From Sipunculus nudus (Eukaryota; Annelida; Sipuncula; Golfingiida; Sipunculidae): a DNA stretch of 64,000 bases. The DNA lies in the NCBI GenBank assembly GCA_026874595.1, contig CM049306.1, forward strand, positions 89,880,642 to 89,944,641, read 5' to 3'. The translations under genes and the position numbers were made by a program. How positions within the stretch are numbered: position 1 is the first letter of the stretch; every line of letters begins with the position of its first letter. Shown piece after piece: positions 26,535-41,461 of the stretch. Under the pieces are notes generated by a model, which saw only the letters and a list, made by a program, of their open reading frames with translations, made no database searches and had not been told where the DNA came from.

Positions 26535-28270
26535 CCGTCATATTGTATCATCAATCATGAATAAAGTATAACCAATCAATCAAAACACTAGGTTATATTC
26601 ATGTCGCCAGGGCAACGAACTCGTGGGGGGCTCTTTAACTCAAAATAGCTTGTACTACCACAATATCTCCAGAATATAATTTCGACGTTCAAGTGGCAGG
26701 CTGCCGCAAGTGAAGGAAGCGATACTATTTTGGCATGAAGAATCACAGCCGCTTGAATCTTTACAATATGGGAACTCGGAAGAAAGCGACAGAGCGTAGG
26801 ACAAATACGGGTTTTGGGCGCCACGCAGGGGCGTAGATAGCGGTGGGGGGGGGGGGATGCCTACCCCTCTCCCCCCAGAATTTTAGATGGGGGGTATGCT
26901 GTGTACAATCACACCCCCCCCCCCAGGTTTCTATCGGGAAAAAAAGCAAAACTATCGCAATTATGCAATACATGCCTAGTAATAGTAATAATATTTATAA
27001 CGAACATTGTGAGGTATTAGAAGTAACAACTGTCTCGCGTCATCAAACATTCAAGGATCGTTAATTCGTTATTCAGAGTTTTACCACAGGTTTCCGTATA
27101 TTTTGTTTCTGCAATTGAGATACGCTCAAAATATTTAAATATAGTGTGACCCTTATTACTATTATCGTTAAGTATAAAATTTAATATGCAGACTAGGACC
27201 TCCACAGCTCCATAGCTGTAAAATAATCGATTAATCATATGAATTACAATGTTTATTTATTCTACAAATAATCCATTCTCATAATGCATTCGGAAAAAGC
27301 AGAGTAAACCAGCAAAAGAGTAAACGATTGTATCCAAAAAAAATTTACGGTATCTTTGTATTCCATACATAATTCTTTTCCTTAGGTTCTCTTGTTTGTT
27401 GTTTGAATAGGGAAAATAAATTCTAGTGTATTTTAAGATTTTTAAAAATTTTATTGAAGGAAAATCATATATTCAAAATAATTCCAACATTAAGAGGTCA
27501 GACTAGATGACAAGCAACTTCTGCGACATCTTGCGCTTAAAGCGTCCAAACGACTGCACCGTTTAAGAGATTAAAAACTTGACAAGTATGTTTCTCTCCT
27601 GCGTTTTACCTGATTACGGCATGTGATCATCATCACATGGCATAATAAGACATGACTCGAATCAAGGTAAAAATATATCTATACAGTTTACTTCCGACAA
27701 CCCATTGGGTTTTATTTCATTATTTACCGTGCTTGATAGAACCCTTTTTAATCAAGCTTTGTACACAGAGTTTGCTTAGCATTTCATTTTCTGCATATTT
27801 GCAGGATGATAAGGAATATAATTTTGATCATTTTAATTTTACCCCGTTTATTATTTATTATCGTTCTTGATATTATGATTTTCTTTCGAGTAATTTATCA
27901 TTTATCTGTATATTGGTTTATTCATTTAGTTGTGGATTCATTTATTTGTTCATAATCAATATCACTTCTTCTACACTTGAACACTTAAAGGAATACATGA
28001 TACTAGTTTTATTCTAAATCATGTAGCAGTGTACACTGTCATGATCAAGATCATATCTAGATACCTGATCATATGACCATCGATTCACATGGTTATAATT
28101 CAAAACAGAAACAAAATACAAAATATTACTATCATGAAATAACATGCAGGACAATATGTTTATTGTTGAAAGTATAGTAATAGACTGGGAGTTTTTAAAA
28201 TGCACGAGGTAATAATCATTCTACAATGTCCACTTATGATTTTTTTATCACTTTAAATTATTTAATGAAC
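25930..28270. other. No gene seen
   Basis: A+T-rich, with a long (TA)n tract and G/C runs at 26845-26925. Nothing recognisable is encoded. Confidence 0.55.
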
Positions 28271-28273
28271 AAA

Positions 28274-28365
28274 CACCCACACACATATATGTATATATAT
28301 ATTTATATATATATATATTTATATATATATATATACATACACACACGCAATTATATAGATGTGTG

Positions 28366-28454
<89 letters not shown>
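28274..28454. repeat. Compound microsatellite (TA)n-(GA)n
   Basis: Alternating ta runs are followed by about 26 ga units at 28402-28454, then a C run. Confidence 0.95.
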
Positions 28455-28458
<4 letters not shown>

Positions 28459-28459
28459 C

Positions 28460-30370
28460 CCCCCCTGAAGACCTGTCTACGCTACTGGCACCACGTTTGT
28501 GATACACGCCATCACAGTTCTGTACGTAAGGCACACCGATATACTCATTTATTGCACATTCTCGTCCATTTCAATAAACCACAGCCACATAAAGGGATTC
28601 GAGCGACTATGCATGGGTGAACTGCGTATCCTGGATCGCCACATCATTAGTGTATCACCGGTCTCCTGGCACATCAACTCCTGCCCAAGACTCTTATTAT
28701 CACGGAAACTAAGCATTGTATAGACACGTTATTCACAGTTAAGCATTCACATTAAATACACACAAGTTATTGTTTGTAGAACGTGCACAGCTACCGCTCT
28801 GATCAAAAGTTCTCTCTCAGTATCAAGATGTTGGGTGAGTACAATAAGGCGAATTAAATTTGGCTGGAATATGGTTATAAAGTCATCATTTTGACTTTTT
28901 TATGCGTTACTTTACAAAGTAAGGGATAATGTGTTATATACTGTGAAATATTATAAAGAATTTTAGCTCAGATTACTTATAGTCATGGTCCTTTGTCCGT
29001 CGTCCCTCGGGCCGGCCGTCGTGCCGTCCGTTAACAGGGCACGTTTTAAAACCGTTGGACCTACGAATCCAAAAATTCGCATACAGTTAGATGTCCCCGA
29101 ATTCTGGGTCCTTCGTTCCTTTGAGATATTAAGGAAAACCTCAATTTTCCATTAAACACCTACTGTTACACTTCATGGCGGCCTTAGATTAAAACCACAG
29201 ATCTGTTTTTGATCATATTTCAAATACATATACCTCCATATATTTCCTATATACATACATGAAATTATTCCAGCATTTTGTACTTTTATTAAATTATGGG
29301 CCGGAACGTTATGCACTTAAATATATTAACCTACTGCAAATGAGAAATGGTGAAGCAATAGAATTTTTTCAGGGATATTAATTTATTTAATCTAGATTCA
29401 ATAGTATAATGAAAATAAGATCTGAATTTTGAATTTTTTTAAGTTATTAGTAATAATTTAAATTAAGCACATTAAATTTTGCCCAGATTAAGTCATGGCA
29501 CGTTTAATCCCTGTAAGGCACTGTTGATTTAATTCTCATACCTTGCATATGTAAGGAATTAAAGTTCTTAATTCTAAATTTCAAAAAGAATTGGCCACAA
29601 ACTGTAGCTTTTATTAAAGTTTTTATGAGACATTGTCACACCTAAGCTATACTTAACCACTCAATATGTCCTCTTGTTGACCTTTCGGCCAATAATGCAT
29701 GCTTGAAGCTAAGCATACTCTGCAGGATGCCAGCTCTTGGGTGGCTACAGCTGGATATAACTGTCCATCCCCCTCCCCCTCCTCTAGTAGTTGTTTTGGC
29801 CAAAAACATAGCAATAAACAATAATTATAAAAATTATGTTTATAAAAACAACTTTAAGAAAAACAAATAATGGAAAAGGAATTTTATAGTTAATGATTAA
29901 CAGTGAATAATATTGCAATTACTAATGTTTTATGGCTCTTCCATGGATGGTCGAAAATGTATACCAAATAAAACCATGCAGTCACCATCGGGAATTTTTT
30001 ATTTCGATAATATAATGAAAAATTAATAATTAAATCAAAGTGTTTATTACTATTAGGGATAATATGAAGCAAATTAATGATAGACAAGGCTGAGTTGATT
30101 ATATAATTAATCTTAATTTCCAGGTCTTTTCAATGTTTTTAATTTGTTGGTATATATTTGTTACAATATTTAAAAACATTGAAATATGTCAAAAATTTAA
30201 AAATATTTGTGTGCTCAAGTACCCATTAAAGATGTCAATATGTTTCACAAATGACATTAAGACGCATGGCTGTATCAGCATGAGCTGTTACATGTTACTG
30301 GGTGAATAATAAAAATTCATAGTAATGATTACTTTATTTCATTTAATAAAATTAAACAGTCCTAACTCCA
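28460..30370. other. No gene seen
   Basis: A fragment at 28985-29045 (gtccgtcgtccctcgg...gttaacagggcac) is the complement of the dispersed repeat ending at 13.7 kb. The rest is A+T-rich. Confidence 0.55.
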
Positions 30371-30377
30371 GTTTGCT

Positions 30378-31452
30378 CCTTATATGGGTAATCGTGCAAT
30401 ATAACGGACCCATATTTCATGGTCTCACAAAAAAGTGTGACCACATTTCAATGAAAAAACTGTTTCATGTAAAAGTTGAAGATCCGGCGCATCTAATGAT
30501 ACAATATTTTTGTATGTTTGATATAAATATATTTTGCTACAAACTGTCGAAAAGGGTAGTTTGCTGAAAATACCCAAAATGACGTCGTGTCAAAGACGTT
30601 CTCAGCCGACGTCATGAATCCACAGTACTGTACATGCATACCATGTTAAACAAAAGGATGATGTCTAACAAAATTACAGTCAATATATCTTTTTATGCAT
30701 AGATAGAGAGACAATTTTACCTCCCTCTAAATATCCATATTTCCCAAGATTTAATAAAAGTTGACGACGTCGTGCCGCCAAAAACATAAACATGCAACTG
30801 TCGTCTGTGAATGTATTCGACTGATCACGTTAACTCTTGCTCTTTTCAGCTTTGTCTCTATGTACGTTTTATATGTCAAATAAATATAAATTGTGTAATA
30901 AACAGTCATTTTTGTGGACAGAGTATAAAGACTACATTTTAGACATGTCATTTATCTTATTTATTTTTTTTTTTGTCCTGTTAGACTACTTTATGTAAGG
31001 ACAATCAGATGGGAACATCCCCTCCCCATGAGTAACAGACCGGTAGCCCTTAAAATCAAGACGAACGCGGGAGAAACACGGGACCATGTTGGGCATATCA
31101 TCCATATGTGACCACATTTTATAATATTATGTATATAATACAAACTTATATGGCTGGTCAAATAAAATGTGGTCACACCTTATTTTTGTTAATATTTATT
31201 GGTAATAAATGTGGTCATGCCATATGTGACCTTATTTTATAATATTATATATATAATACAAACATATATGGCTGTCCAAATAAAATGTGGTCACACCTTA
31301 TTTTTGTCAATATTTATTGTAAAAAATGTGGTCACACCATATGTGACCACATTCTAAAATAATTTATATTTATTACAAACTTATATGGCTTGTCAAATAA
31401 AATGTGGTCACACCTAATTTTTGTTAATATGTGACCACATTTTATAATATAT

Positions 31453-31509
<57 letters not shown>

Positions 31510-32074
31510 CAAACTTATATGGCTGGTCAAATAAAATATGGTCACACCTAATTTTTGTTAATATTTATTGGTAATAAATGTGGTCACGCCATATGTGACC
31601 ATATTTTATAATATTAAATATATAATACAAACATGTATGGCTGGTCAAATAAAATGTGGTCACACCTTATTTTTGTCAATATTAATTGTGAAAAATGTGG
31701 TCACACCATATGTGACAACATTTTATAATATTATATATATAATACAAACTTATTAGGCTGGTCAAATAAAATGTGGTTACACCTAATTTTTGTCAATATT
31801 CTTTGGTGAAAAATGTGGTCACACCATATGTGACCACATTTTATAATATTCTATATATAATACAAACTTATTAGGCTGGTCAAATGAAATGTGGTCACAC
31901 CTTATTTTTGTCAATATTCTTTGGTGAAAAATGTGGTCACACCATATGTGACCACATTTTATAATATTCTATATATAATACAAACTTATATGGCTGGTCA
32001 AATAAAATATGGTCACACCTTATTTTTGTTAATATTTATTGGTAATAAATGTGGTCACACCAAGTGACCACATT

Positions 32075-32135
<61 letters not shown>

Positions 32136-34330
32136 CAAACTTATATGGCTGGTCAAATAAAATATGGTCACACCTTATTTTTTGTTAATATTTATTGGTA
32201 ATAAATGTGGTCACGCCATATGTGACCATATTTTATAATATTATATATATAATACAAACATATATGGCTGGTCAAATAAAATGTGGTCACACCTTATTTT
32301 TGTCAATATTTATTGTGAAAAATGTGGTCACACCATATGTGACAACATTTTATAATATTATATATATAATACAAACATATATGGCTGGTCAAATAAAATG
32401 TGGTCACACCTTATTTTTGTCAATATTCTTTGGTGAAAAATGTGGTCACACCATATGTGACCACATTTTATAATATTCTATATATAATACAAACTTATAT
32501 GGCTGGTCAAGTAAAATGTGGTAACAACTTATTTTTGGCAAAGTTTATTGTAAAAAATGTGTTCACACCATGTGACCACATTTTATAATATATTAGATAT
32601 ATATATAATACAAACTTATATGGCTTGTCAAATAAAATGTGGTCACACCTTATTTTTGTTAATATTTATTGTTAAAAAATTTGGTCACACTGATGTGACC
32701 ACATTTTATAATATTCTATTTATAATACAAATTTATATGGCTGGTCAGATAAAATGTGGTCACACCTTATTTTTGTCAATATTTATTGTGAAAAATGTGG
32801 TCACCCCATATTCGACAACATTTTATAATATTATAAATATAATACAAACTTATTAGGCTGGTCAAATAAAATGTGGTCACACCTTATTTTTGTCAATATT
32901 CTTTGGTGAAAAATGTGGTCACACCATATGTGACCACATTTTATAATATTCTAAATATAATACAAACTTATATGGCTGGTTAAGTAAATTGTGGTCACAA
33001 CTTATTTTTGGCAAAATTAATTTTTAAAAATGTGGTCACACCATATGTGACCACATTTTATAATATTCCATATATAATACAAACTTATATGGCTGGTCAG
33101 ATAAAATGTGGTCACAACTTATTTTTTTATTGGTAAAAAATATGGTCACACTTATGTGACCACAATTTCATATTCTATTTATAATACAAACTTATATGGC
33201 TGGTCAAATAAAATGTGGTCACACCTTATTTTTGTCAATATTTATTGTGAAAAATGTGGTCACTCCATATGTGACAACATTTTATAATATTATATATATA
33301 TTACAAACTTATTAGGCTGGTAAAATAAAATTTGGTCACACCTTATTTTTGTCAATATTCTTTGGTGAAAAATGTGGTCAAAACATATGTGACAACATTT
33401 TATAATATTCTATATATAATACAAACTTATATGGCTGGTCAAGTAAAATGTGGTCACGACTTATTTTTGGCAAAATTTATTTTTAAAAATGTGGTCACAC
33501 CATATGTGACCACATTTTATAATATTCTATATATAATACAAACTTATATGGCTGGTCAAATAAAATGTGGTCACAACTTATTTTTTTATTGGTTTGAAAA
33601 AAATTCAGGATTAAATTTAGAAAAAAATAAGGGATATGATGATGTAAGAATATATTTAAATGTGGTCACAACACCTTTTTTTACTATTTCTAACTACTAT
33701 ATATGGTCACACAATTTATAAAAAAGAGATCACACCTTAATAATGTCATTCATTATAACTAATAAATGTTGTCACACTTAATAATTATTTTATTAAAAAA
33801 TAAGGATATTATTATGTTAGTATAACAAAAAATGTTGTAACATAATGCGGACGAACGTGTTTCTCCCGTGTCTCTCTTGATTTTAAGTGCATGACTTGTC
33901 ACGTGACACTCGACATTTGTTTACGTTCTGGCGGCAGGGCGTCGTCACATTGAACGTACATCAAGTGAAATGTGGATAAAAAGAGGTAAAAAAGTATAAA
34001 CATATATGGGTAATATTATATATTGACTGTAAATTTTATAAGACATCATCTAAATGTTTAACATGGTATATATGTATATTACTGTGGATTCATGACGTCG
34101 GCTCAGAACGTCTTTGACACGACGTCATTTTGGGTATTTTCGGCAAACTACCCTATTTCGACAGTTTGTAGCAAAATAAATATATAAATAACATACAAAA
34201 ATATGATATCATTAGATGCGCCGGATCGTCAACTTTATCATGCAAAAATATTTTAGTGAAATGTGGTCACACTTATTTGTGAGAGAGAGTAACATGGGTC
34301 CGTTATATTGCACGATTACCCTTATATAAT
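30378..34330. mobile_element. Foldback element with long inverted arms and a 118-bp tandem core
   Basis: The left arm (about 30378-31075) and right arm (about 33848-34330) are inverted copies. Matching landmarks are gggtaatcgtgcaatataac at 30387 with its complement near 34307, a block with tgaatccacagta and gacgtc at 30590-30640 with 34080-34130, ggcggca near 33930 against tgccgcc at 30773, and cttaaaatcaagacgaac at 31048 with 33875. The left arm has about 200 bp extra. Between them lies the tandem array at 31085-33595. No transposase frame was seen. Confidence 0.75.
31085..33595. repeat. 118-bp tandem array, about 21 units
   Basis: Each unit contains atgtgaccacattttataat, then tacaaacttatatggctggt, then ataaaatgtggtcacacc and a second gtggtcacaccat. 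Thus each unit is itself an imperfect palindrome built on TGTGACCACA/TGTGGTCACA. Runs of (TA)n expand single units at about 31453-31505 and 32082-32133. Repeated open frames across the array follow from unit periodicity and are not genes. Confidence 0.9.
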
Positions 34331-35476
34331 ATATTGGGTCTTTTGATCCTTTGGTTATTTTTAACATATGTATTAGTTTCATAGCTGAGATTACTTTTCT
34401 TTTTTCTGATACACGTTTTAAAAATATTAAAATATTTAATTGTGATAAAAAATCAGATCTTAGACAAGTTCTCATTATGATGTCTATATTGTTAATAATT
34501 GTCATATGTGTCTTGCAATGTTATGTGTGTAGACAGTGATGGACAATATTCAAAAGTGAATATATTTTTTTATAAATTAAAGCCAGGTATTATGATAGTT
34601 ATTTAAATTTGTGAAATTTGAATATCGTGGATTCTCAACAGTTTCGTTTGACTGAAACTAAATAAATATGAGACATTGAGTGAATACATTACAATTGTAG
34701 TTGAATATGAATACAACAATTCAATATTCGGTATTAAAAAATGAATAAAAATACAGGTAAAAAGAAAGTATTTGAATGCGAGTGCAAATACTTTCAAAAT
34801 GTATTCATGAATGCATTCATGAATACAATTTATAATATGTTTTTAATAATCATTTATTTCAATAAGATTATTTAAAAATCTTTTCAGATGATACTGTTAG
34901 TATTTTCAATTAATATTATTTATTGCCCAATAATTGCAATTAATTTTTAATAAATCGCTGAGCGCCGTGACCCATAGATCCATTTCAACCAACGATTGTG
35001 TATATTACCACATCTATAAATAAGATTATATAAAAACGGGGGGGGGGGGGTTCTATTCCGCCTTTTGCAGCCGCCCCAATCTTTTCGGACACCCCCTTTA
35101 ACGGAACGGGAGACTTCTTTTTTAAGGATTTGTCATCAGTCCTATAACATTTAAAAGTTGGGACGCCTGAATTGTGACTTCAAGATTTAAACCCCAAAAC
35201 ATGATAATTATATTACCGTTTAATTCCATTGACAAAAAAAATAATTTCTCTCCCAAAGAATAGTATTATAAATAACAAAATTGTGTTTACTTGGCAATTT
35301 CTGTTTTTTCTAAGAAGCCTGTTGCGTTTGTTATAATAAAGTGTATACTCGGATAACCTTGGAAGATATTGTGATTTAAATTTCGATTAACTCTCATATC
35401 ATTTCATTTCATTTTTATAGCCCAAACATTTTACGTAATCTTTTTTCTACAGAGTTTTCTATTATTTCTCCAGCAG

Positions 35477-38400
35477 GTCCAAATATGCCCGAGATAAGTC
35501 AAAACAGCTACAACGAGCTGCAGCTTGGCCGAAACAAAGATGCTCATACCTATGAGGATTTGAGTGCAAGAAGCTCCAAGTGGTGTGATGAACCGGTCAG
35601 CAGAAAACAGTTCTGTGGAAGCCTGCTCTCTGCTCTGTTCGTGACCCTGGTCTTGTTCGGGGTCGCATTTTATTTTCTGATAGGTAATGTATACAGTTAA
35701 TTCGTATCAATAACAAATAAGAGGGGCACAAATACTGAAAAGGTTTTACCTGGCGTGTAAAGCTAGCTGTACATGGCACCGCGAGGCGGAGCCGATCGTG
35801 CCATGGTAAATTATATTGACACGAGTGAAATTTTACGATTTGCATATCATTACTACTGGACTAAAATTGATTTGTCTCACCTGTCCCGCCTTCAGGTCGA
35901 ATGTCATTTCTATCAGCTGTTTTGTTGTAACACTCCGCTCATAATTGAACCTATACAATGTCTTGTGCTTGCTTAGACTCAGGTTGGTAAACTTTTAGTC
36001 CAGTCGTGTAAATGTAAAGGAACAAGACGGGTGTCAGCGAGTTTCCACGATGTTAGCAGTAAAAATGTAATACATGTACACGCTTGCTAAAGCCTCGGTC
36101 ACAACCCGCCGCGGTCACCGCAAACCGTAGAGTACCGTACGGTTTTGGGGACCGCAGGAATACTTAAGCCTCGGTCACAACCCGCTGCGGTCACCGCACA
36201 CCGTAGATCACTGTTCGGTTTTTGAAACCACAGTTATACTTATGCGGCCGACGTGCGGGAACGGCAAGGTGTCTTCCTCATTCTTACGGCCATCGCACGG
36301 TAAAGTAAGCTAACCCTGCGGACGCCGCAAGCTAACCTTGCGGAAGCCGTAAAGACCCCTACGACAGCCGCAGGTACACCGTCAATCTCTCGGGTGACCG
36401 AGTAGGCGTTAAAAATCGCACGGGCATCCTACGACATCCATACGTCTACTGTACGGTGCCCGTATGGAGCCCGTAGGTGGCTGCCTGACGTACGGCCGCC
36501 GCATCAACTTAAGGGGCCTTTACACAGAATGAGGACCTTTGTGCCTCCTGTGTGCGACCACAAAATTTACCAGGTCGTCGTTGGAGGCTCAAAGAAGGCA
36601 GAATGGTCGCCTGAGTCGTTCAAAGGTGGTACACAGGAGGTTCAAACATCGCCATGGACGCCATGGTAGCCGTGAATTTTTGAACATGCTCAAAACAGTC
36701 GCACAAAGATTGCCGAGGGGGCGGGTTGCTCAAAGGTGGCCCAAGGGAGGCAGAAGGGAGGCACGGGCATTGCCGTGGTTGTAGAATGGAGGCAGAGTGG
36801 TCGCGCTGGTGGCACGGGGGAGGCAGAGGGGAGGCAGGCATGAAAATGCCCTAATGCTGCATTTTGGGAGGTTCAAGGGAAGCACAAGTATCGCTGAAAC
36901 ATTTATGGAGCATTTACACAGAAACAGGATTTTCTGGGGTTAGGCGACCATTGAGCGTCCTGGTCATTTTTTGGTTGCTCCAAGGTGACACAAAGGTGGC
37001 AGCCCTGTGTAAAATGGCCTTTAAGCGCAGTGCTAATGTCAGTTTCGGTCGTTGCGTTCGGAGCCCCTGCGGTCTTTTAAAAACGCACGGTTGCCGTGCG
37101 TCTACCGCACGGAATAGCCCAAAACACTCACCGTACGGCGACCGTATCCCGGTTGTGACCGAGGCTTTAGACAATCGTTTGTTGGGAGTGGCTAGGAGAT
37201 CCAATACACGATGTCACATGTGTTAAGCCTGTTATCCCTTCTGAGGGTCGAGTACCTATCATTATAAAATCGTTGCGATAGAGTCCACAGTGAATTTACA
37301 TGTGGCCCGTGGAAAGTGATGTCTTTGCAAACGAGGTTAATCATAGGCCATGAAAAGCCATGTATTGATAAATGAAACGGATGACTAGTCTTTCCCATGA
37401 TGTTTCAAAGTATGAAGCTCGATTTGTTATGGGTTCATAATTGAAATGAGCATGGAGTCCTCCCCACTCAGTGAGTTATTCTTAATTTTGCACCAGGGCA
37501 AGATTCGGACACAGAGCACAATTTAATCTGTTTCATGATATTATGGAAGACTTTAATTTTGATTTTCTCTATGGTTCACAAACTCGGACAGTGACTCTGA
37601 TGGGTCGTAACAATGCATGCATGTTACTTACGCAACAGGCTGTTATGGATTTGAATAATTCAGTTAGTGCAAAGAAAAAAGCGCCACATATGGGTCAATT
37701 ATTGATGGACAGGAAGACATCCGCCAATTCACTTGGAACATCTTTAAATTAACATTCAACTAGTTCAAATTCTGTAGCAGCTGTGAGTTACTGTTATTGT
37801 TAAATGTCCAATCTTGGGCTTTCACTACCAGAAAAAAAAACATGCATGTATTCTCATTAGATATTCTTACAGAAAAAACAGGGCACCCGCAGTATCCAGC
37901 AGTTTACGTAAGGAAATACCATCACTGCAGGTTACCCTGGCTGGTTCGAAATTTCATCTTATAGTGATTAGGCGACTTCATGACAAATATGTCAATTTTT
38001 TTTACCAACAAACATGAATACGCCTCCAATTATTCAAACTTAGGCACTCAATGTATACTATTTCCCTAGTGGTATATAAAGACTTTTAAGCGTTTTAATA
38101 CACTATTGTATTAATGTTAGAACTACACAAGTATCGGTATACATCACAGTTTGCACAGGATGATGAATACATTGTCGCACCACATGTACGGTTCAGTAAT
38201 AGCAATAACACTATCCTTACGCAAGTACAGTTGAATACATTGTCGCACCACATGTACGGTTCAGTAATCACAATAACACTATCCTTACGCAAGTACGTAC
38301 AATACAGAAGTGGTTCCAAGGGGGGGGGGTCTGGACTCCCCCCCCCCTTTTTTTTCAGCCACTGCAATATTTTTTTAAGGTTCCAGACTATTAATGGCGG

Positions 38401-41400
38401 CCTCCCCCTTTCTTTTCCCTGGGGACCATTTTATAGATTTTATCGTTAGGCCTCCTGCAAGGGTTGAACCCCTCCTTTTCCTAAATCATGGATCCGCCCC
38501 TGTATTACACCAGATAAAGAGATGTTTCTCTGGCTGGGTGAGCACATGCAAAACACTGACAGAATTTTAGGATGTATACACAAAGACCATTTATTTCAGG
38601 ACGGTGCAGTATGTGCAGGCTTGAATGATAATCATTAATGCAAACTGCATTTACAAAGCATACTTTAACACTGTAACAATGTACGCACTCACATGCACTA
38701 ATTATATGCAACTGTTGACAGCATCTCTAAAACAGGTTGTCACGAAACCTAATAACAACAGATCACGTAATCCTGACGAGCATAAATTTTGTTACGGAGA
38801 TAAAAAAAAATCAGATTCGCAAAACTAGGCAGCGTGAAATGTATAGGGGAATGAATAAAGAAGTCAGTGTTTTTTTTGTTAACAAATAATTAAAATTTAT
38901 TCTTAGAACAATCCTAACATTGCCAAACACTAAATCAATACAATTACACAGTATAACAACAATAAAAATGTACAGTTCCAGAATGTCCGGATCCTAAGCT
39001 TTGATTTCTGGATACCTCCACTTTCACAGCTCAACAAGAGCCCTTTAACACAAATATTCCAGATGAACAGTTCAAGTAAATCATCCGAGAGATTAGTCCG
39101 ATTTAATCGCGAAAACAATATGTTGTAATCCAAAAGTAAATTTGTGGTAATAATCCCAAATGCAAACTGAAGACAATCCGTATATAAAGTCTGTATAAAA
39201 TTGTTCTGCAATTATCGGAAAGGTCCCAAAACACTATGACACGAGAGTCACACTCTCCCGTGTCCGCTGTTAATTTTCTCTCTGCCGGCTCTCAACAGCC
39301 CCCATTTAAAGCTTTTTCACCTAAAGCCCAGAACTTTCCATTCTGGAGCATTCCACAGAAAAACAATACACGTGCGCCCACAGCGCCTTATCAGACCCGA
39401 ACCATCCAGAACACAAAGAACGCTGTGTCTCCACGTTTCACACTTCACTCACAAGCCAGAGCCCACCTTGGGCGTCTCCCATAGCTACGCACAGGGTTAG
39501 CGCCTAACACGAATCAGAATGCCTGCGCATTATTAACAGATACATGTAACAAAGTACCCACAACCCCGTTCCTTTAACCAAATAAAAAAGATCATCTTTT
39601 TTAGATTAAAAAAATACAAGAACAGCTAAAGACAAGGAAGGACTAGATAACGGTCGATAAATGAAAGCGGCCACTAAATATTTGTCCTTCTTGATAATCT
39701 AGCGACAGTAGGCTTAAAGACTGAATTTTCACAAAGTTTAAGCTGTGGCAGGAAATATGCAGCTTCAACCTGTATTAGAGCAAGCTTAAGTGAATGTTTG
39801 TAATGCCGAACTCTTAGGAACTGCTCAGGTGTGTTTATAATAAATTTAATCACATTGAAGAAATCTATGTTAGTTTACACTCAGGTTCGCGTGTGCACTG
39901 AAAGAAATACGGACTAAACCTTTTGCAGTCAGGTTACAAAATGTAGTTAAAATATACTTAGTTAATTAGTCGCCGGTTTACCACGTTTATGATGTTATAA
40001 AAAAATTAAAGTTTTATTTACGATCGACAGCTTATTTTGAAGAGATTGAAGCACTCCTGGATACATAATACATAATGATAAAAATTTATAAATAATGTTA
40101 CTACAAAAAATTTGAAGTAAAACATGGTGCATTAATCATTTCCTTTCTTAGAAGCAGGTACAAGAAACGTGGAAGCTACGGAAACAGCAAGGAAGTCGTA
40201 AACTACAGGAAAATATGAGGCTCCCATGAACTATACAGCCAGCATGAAACTCCTGTTAAATACAACCACTCATATGGCTCTCGTAAACAACAACGAAACA
40301 TGAGGCTCCCGTAAACTACAATCAAACATGAGGCCCCCGTAAACTATAACGAAACATGAGGCTCCAGTAAACTACAATCAAACATGAGGCTCCAGTAAAC
40401 TACAACGAAACATGAGACTCCCGTAAACTACAATCAAACATGAGGCTCCCGTAAACTGTAACGAAACATGAGGCTCCCGTTAACTACAATCAAACATGAG
40501 GCTCCAATAAACTACAATCAAACATGAGGTTCCCGTAAACTACAATCAAACATGAGGCTCCCGTATACTGCAATCAAACATGAGGCCCCTGTAAACTACA
40601 ATCAAACATGAGCCCCCCGTAAACTACAATCAAATATGAGGCTCCCGTAAACTACAACCAAACATGTAATTCGAAGAATATACTCTCCAATATTATGCAC
40701 CCATAACCTTTACCTTTGGATGATCAGTAATATATTTAATCTTTTTAACAAAGTGCTTAAGCCTTATTTTTCTTTATCACCAGGGACCACAAAGTCGGTT
40801 TCAAACGATAAAGAAACAACAAAACCAGAGGGAAAGTCCCAAAACATGTTCTTTAGTGGAAACATAACTACATGGCCCAAGGCCCAGACGTACTGTCAAA
40901 GCAAAGGTGCAAATTTGGCTGCGATTGAGACGGAGGAAGAATGGCTGGAGATATATGGAATCCTTTATAAAAGTGTGTGTGCTTAAAAGTCTTTATCTGT
41001 TCAAATTTATTTATTTTTATTTATATACTTCTTTGGTGTGTTTACAGTCGGAACAGAGCTTTGAGCACAGTTGATACAAATTGTTTTAATAACGTGTTCA
41101 GCGATATTTTTATCTTTAATTTTTTCTCACACATATCATTTACACCCGCTCATGGCATCATTTGAAATATGAATAATGGGATTACTTGCATTATAACAGT
41201 GATAAATAGAAAAAATTAAAATAATTGGTCATGATTTAATTACTTTGGTATAATTATAATAATAATTATTAAAATTATTGATTATTATTAACATAATTAT
41301 TATCATTATTGATTCTATCATTATTATAGTTTTAATTATTACTTTTATTATTATTATTATTATTATAATTATTATTATTATTATTATTATTATATTATTA

Positions 41401-41430
41401 TTATTATTATTATAAGTAGTAGTACTATCT

Positions 41431-41461
<31 letters not shown>

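Noticed and set aside
30325-30567. Open frame sharing IVQYNGP and KCDHIS with one at 34212-34505
   Set aside because: The similarity comes from the inverted arms of the foldback element; neither frame shows a known domain.
31568-33721. Several open frames of 60-129 codons across the 118-bp array
   Set aside because: They repeat the same peptide because the unit repeats; the sequence is low-complexity and periodic.
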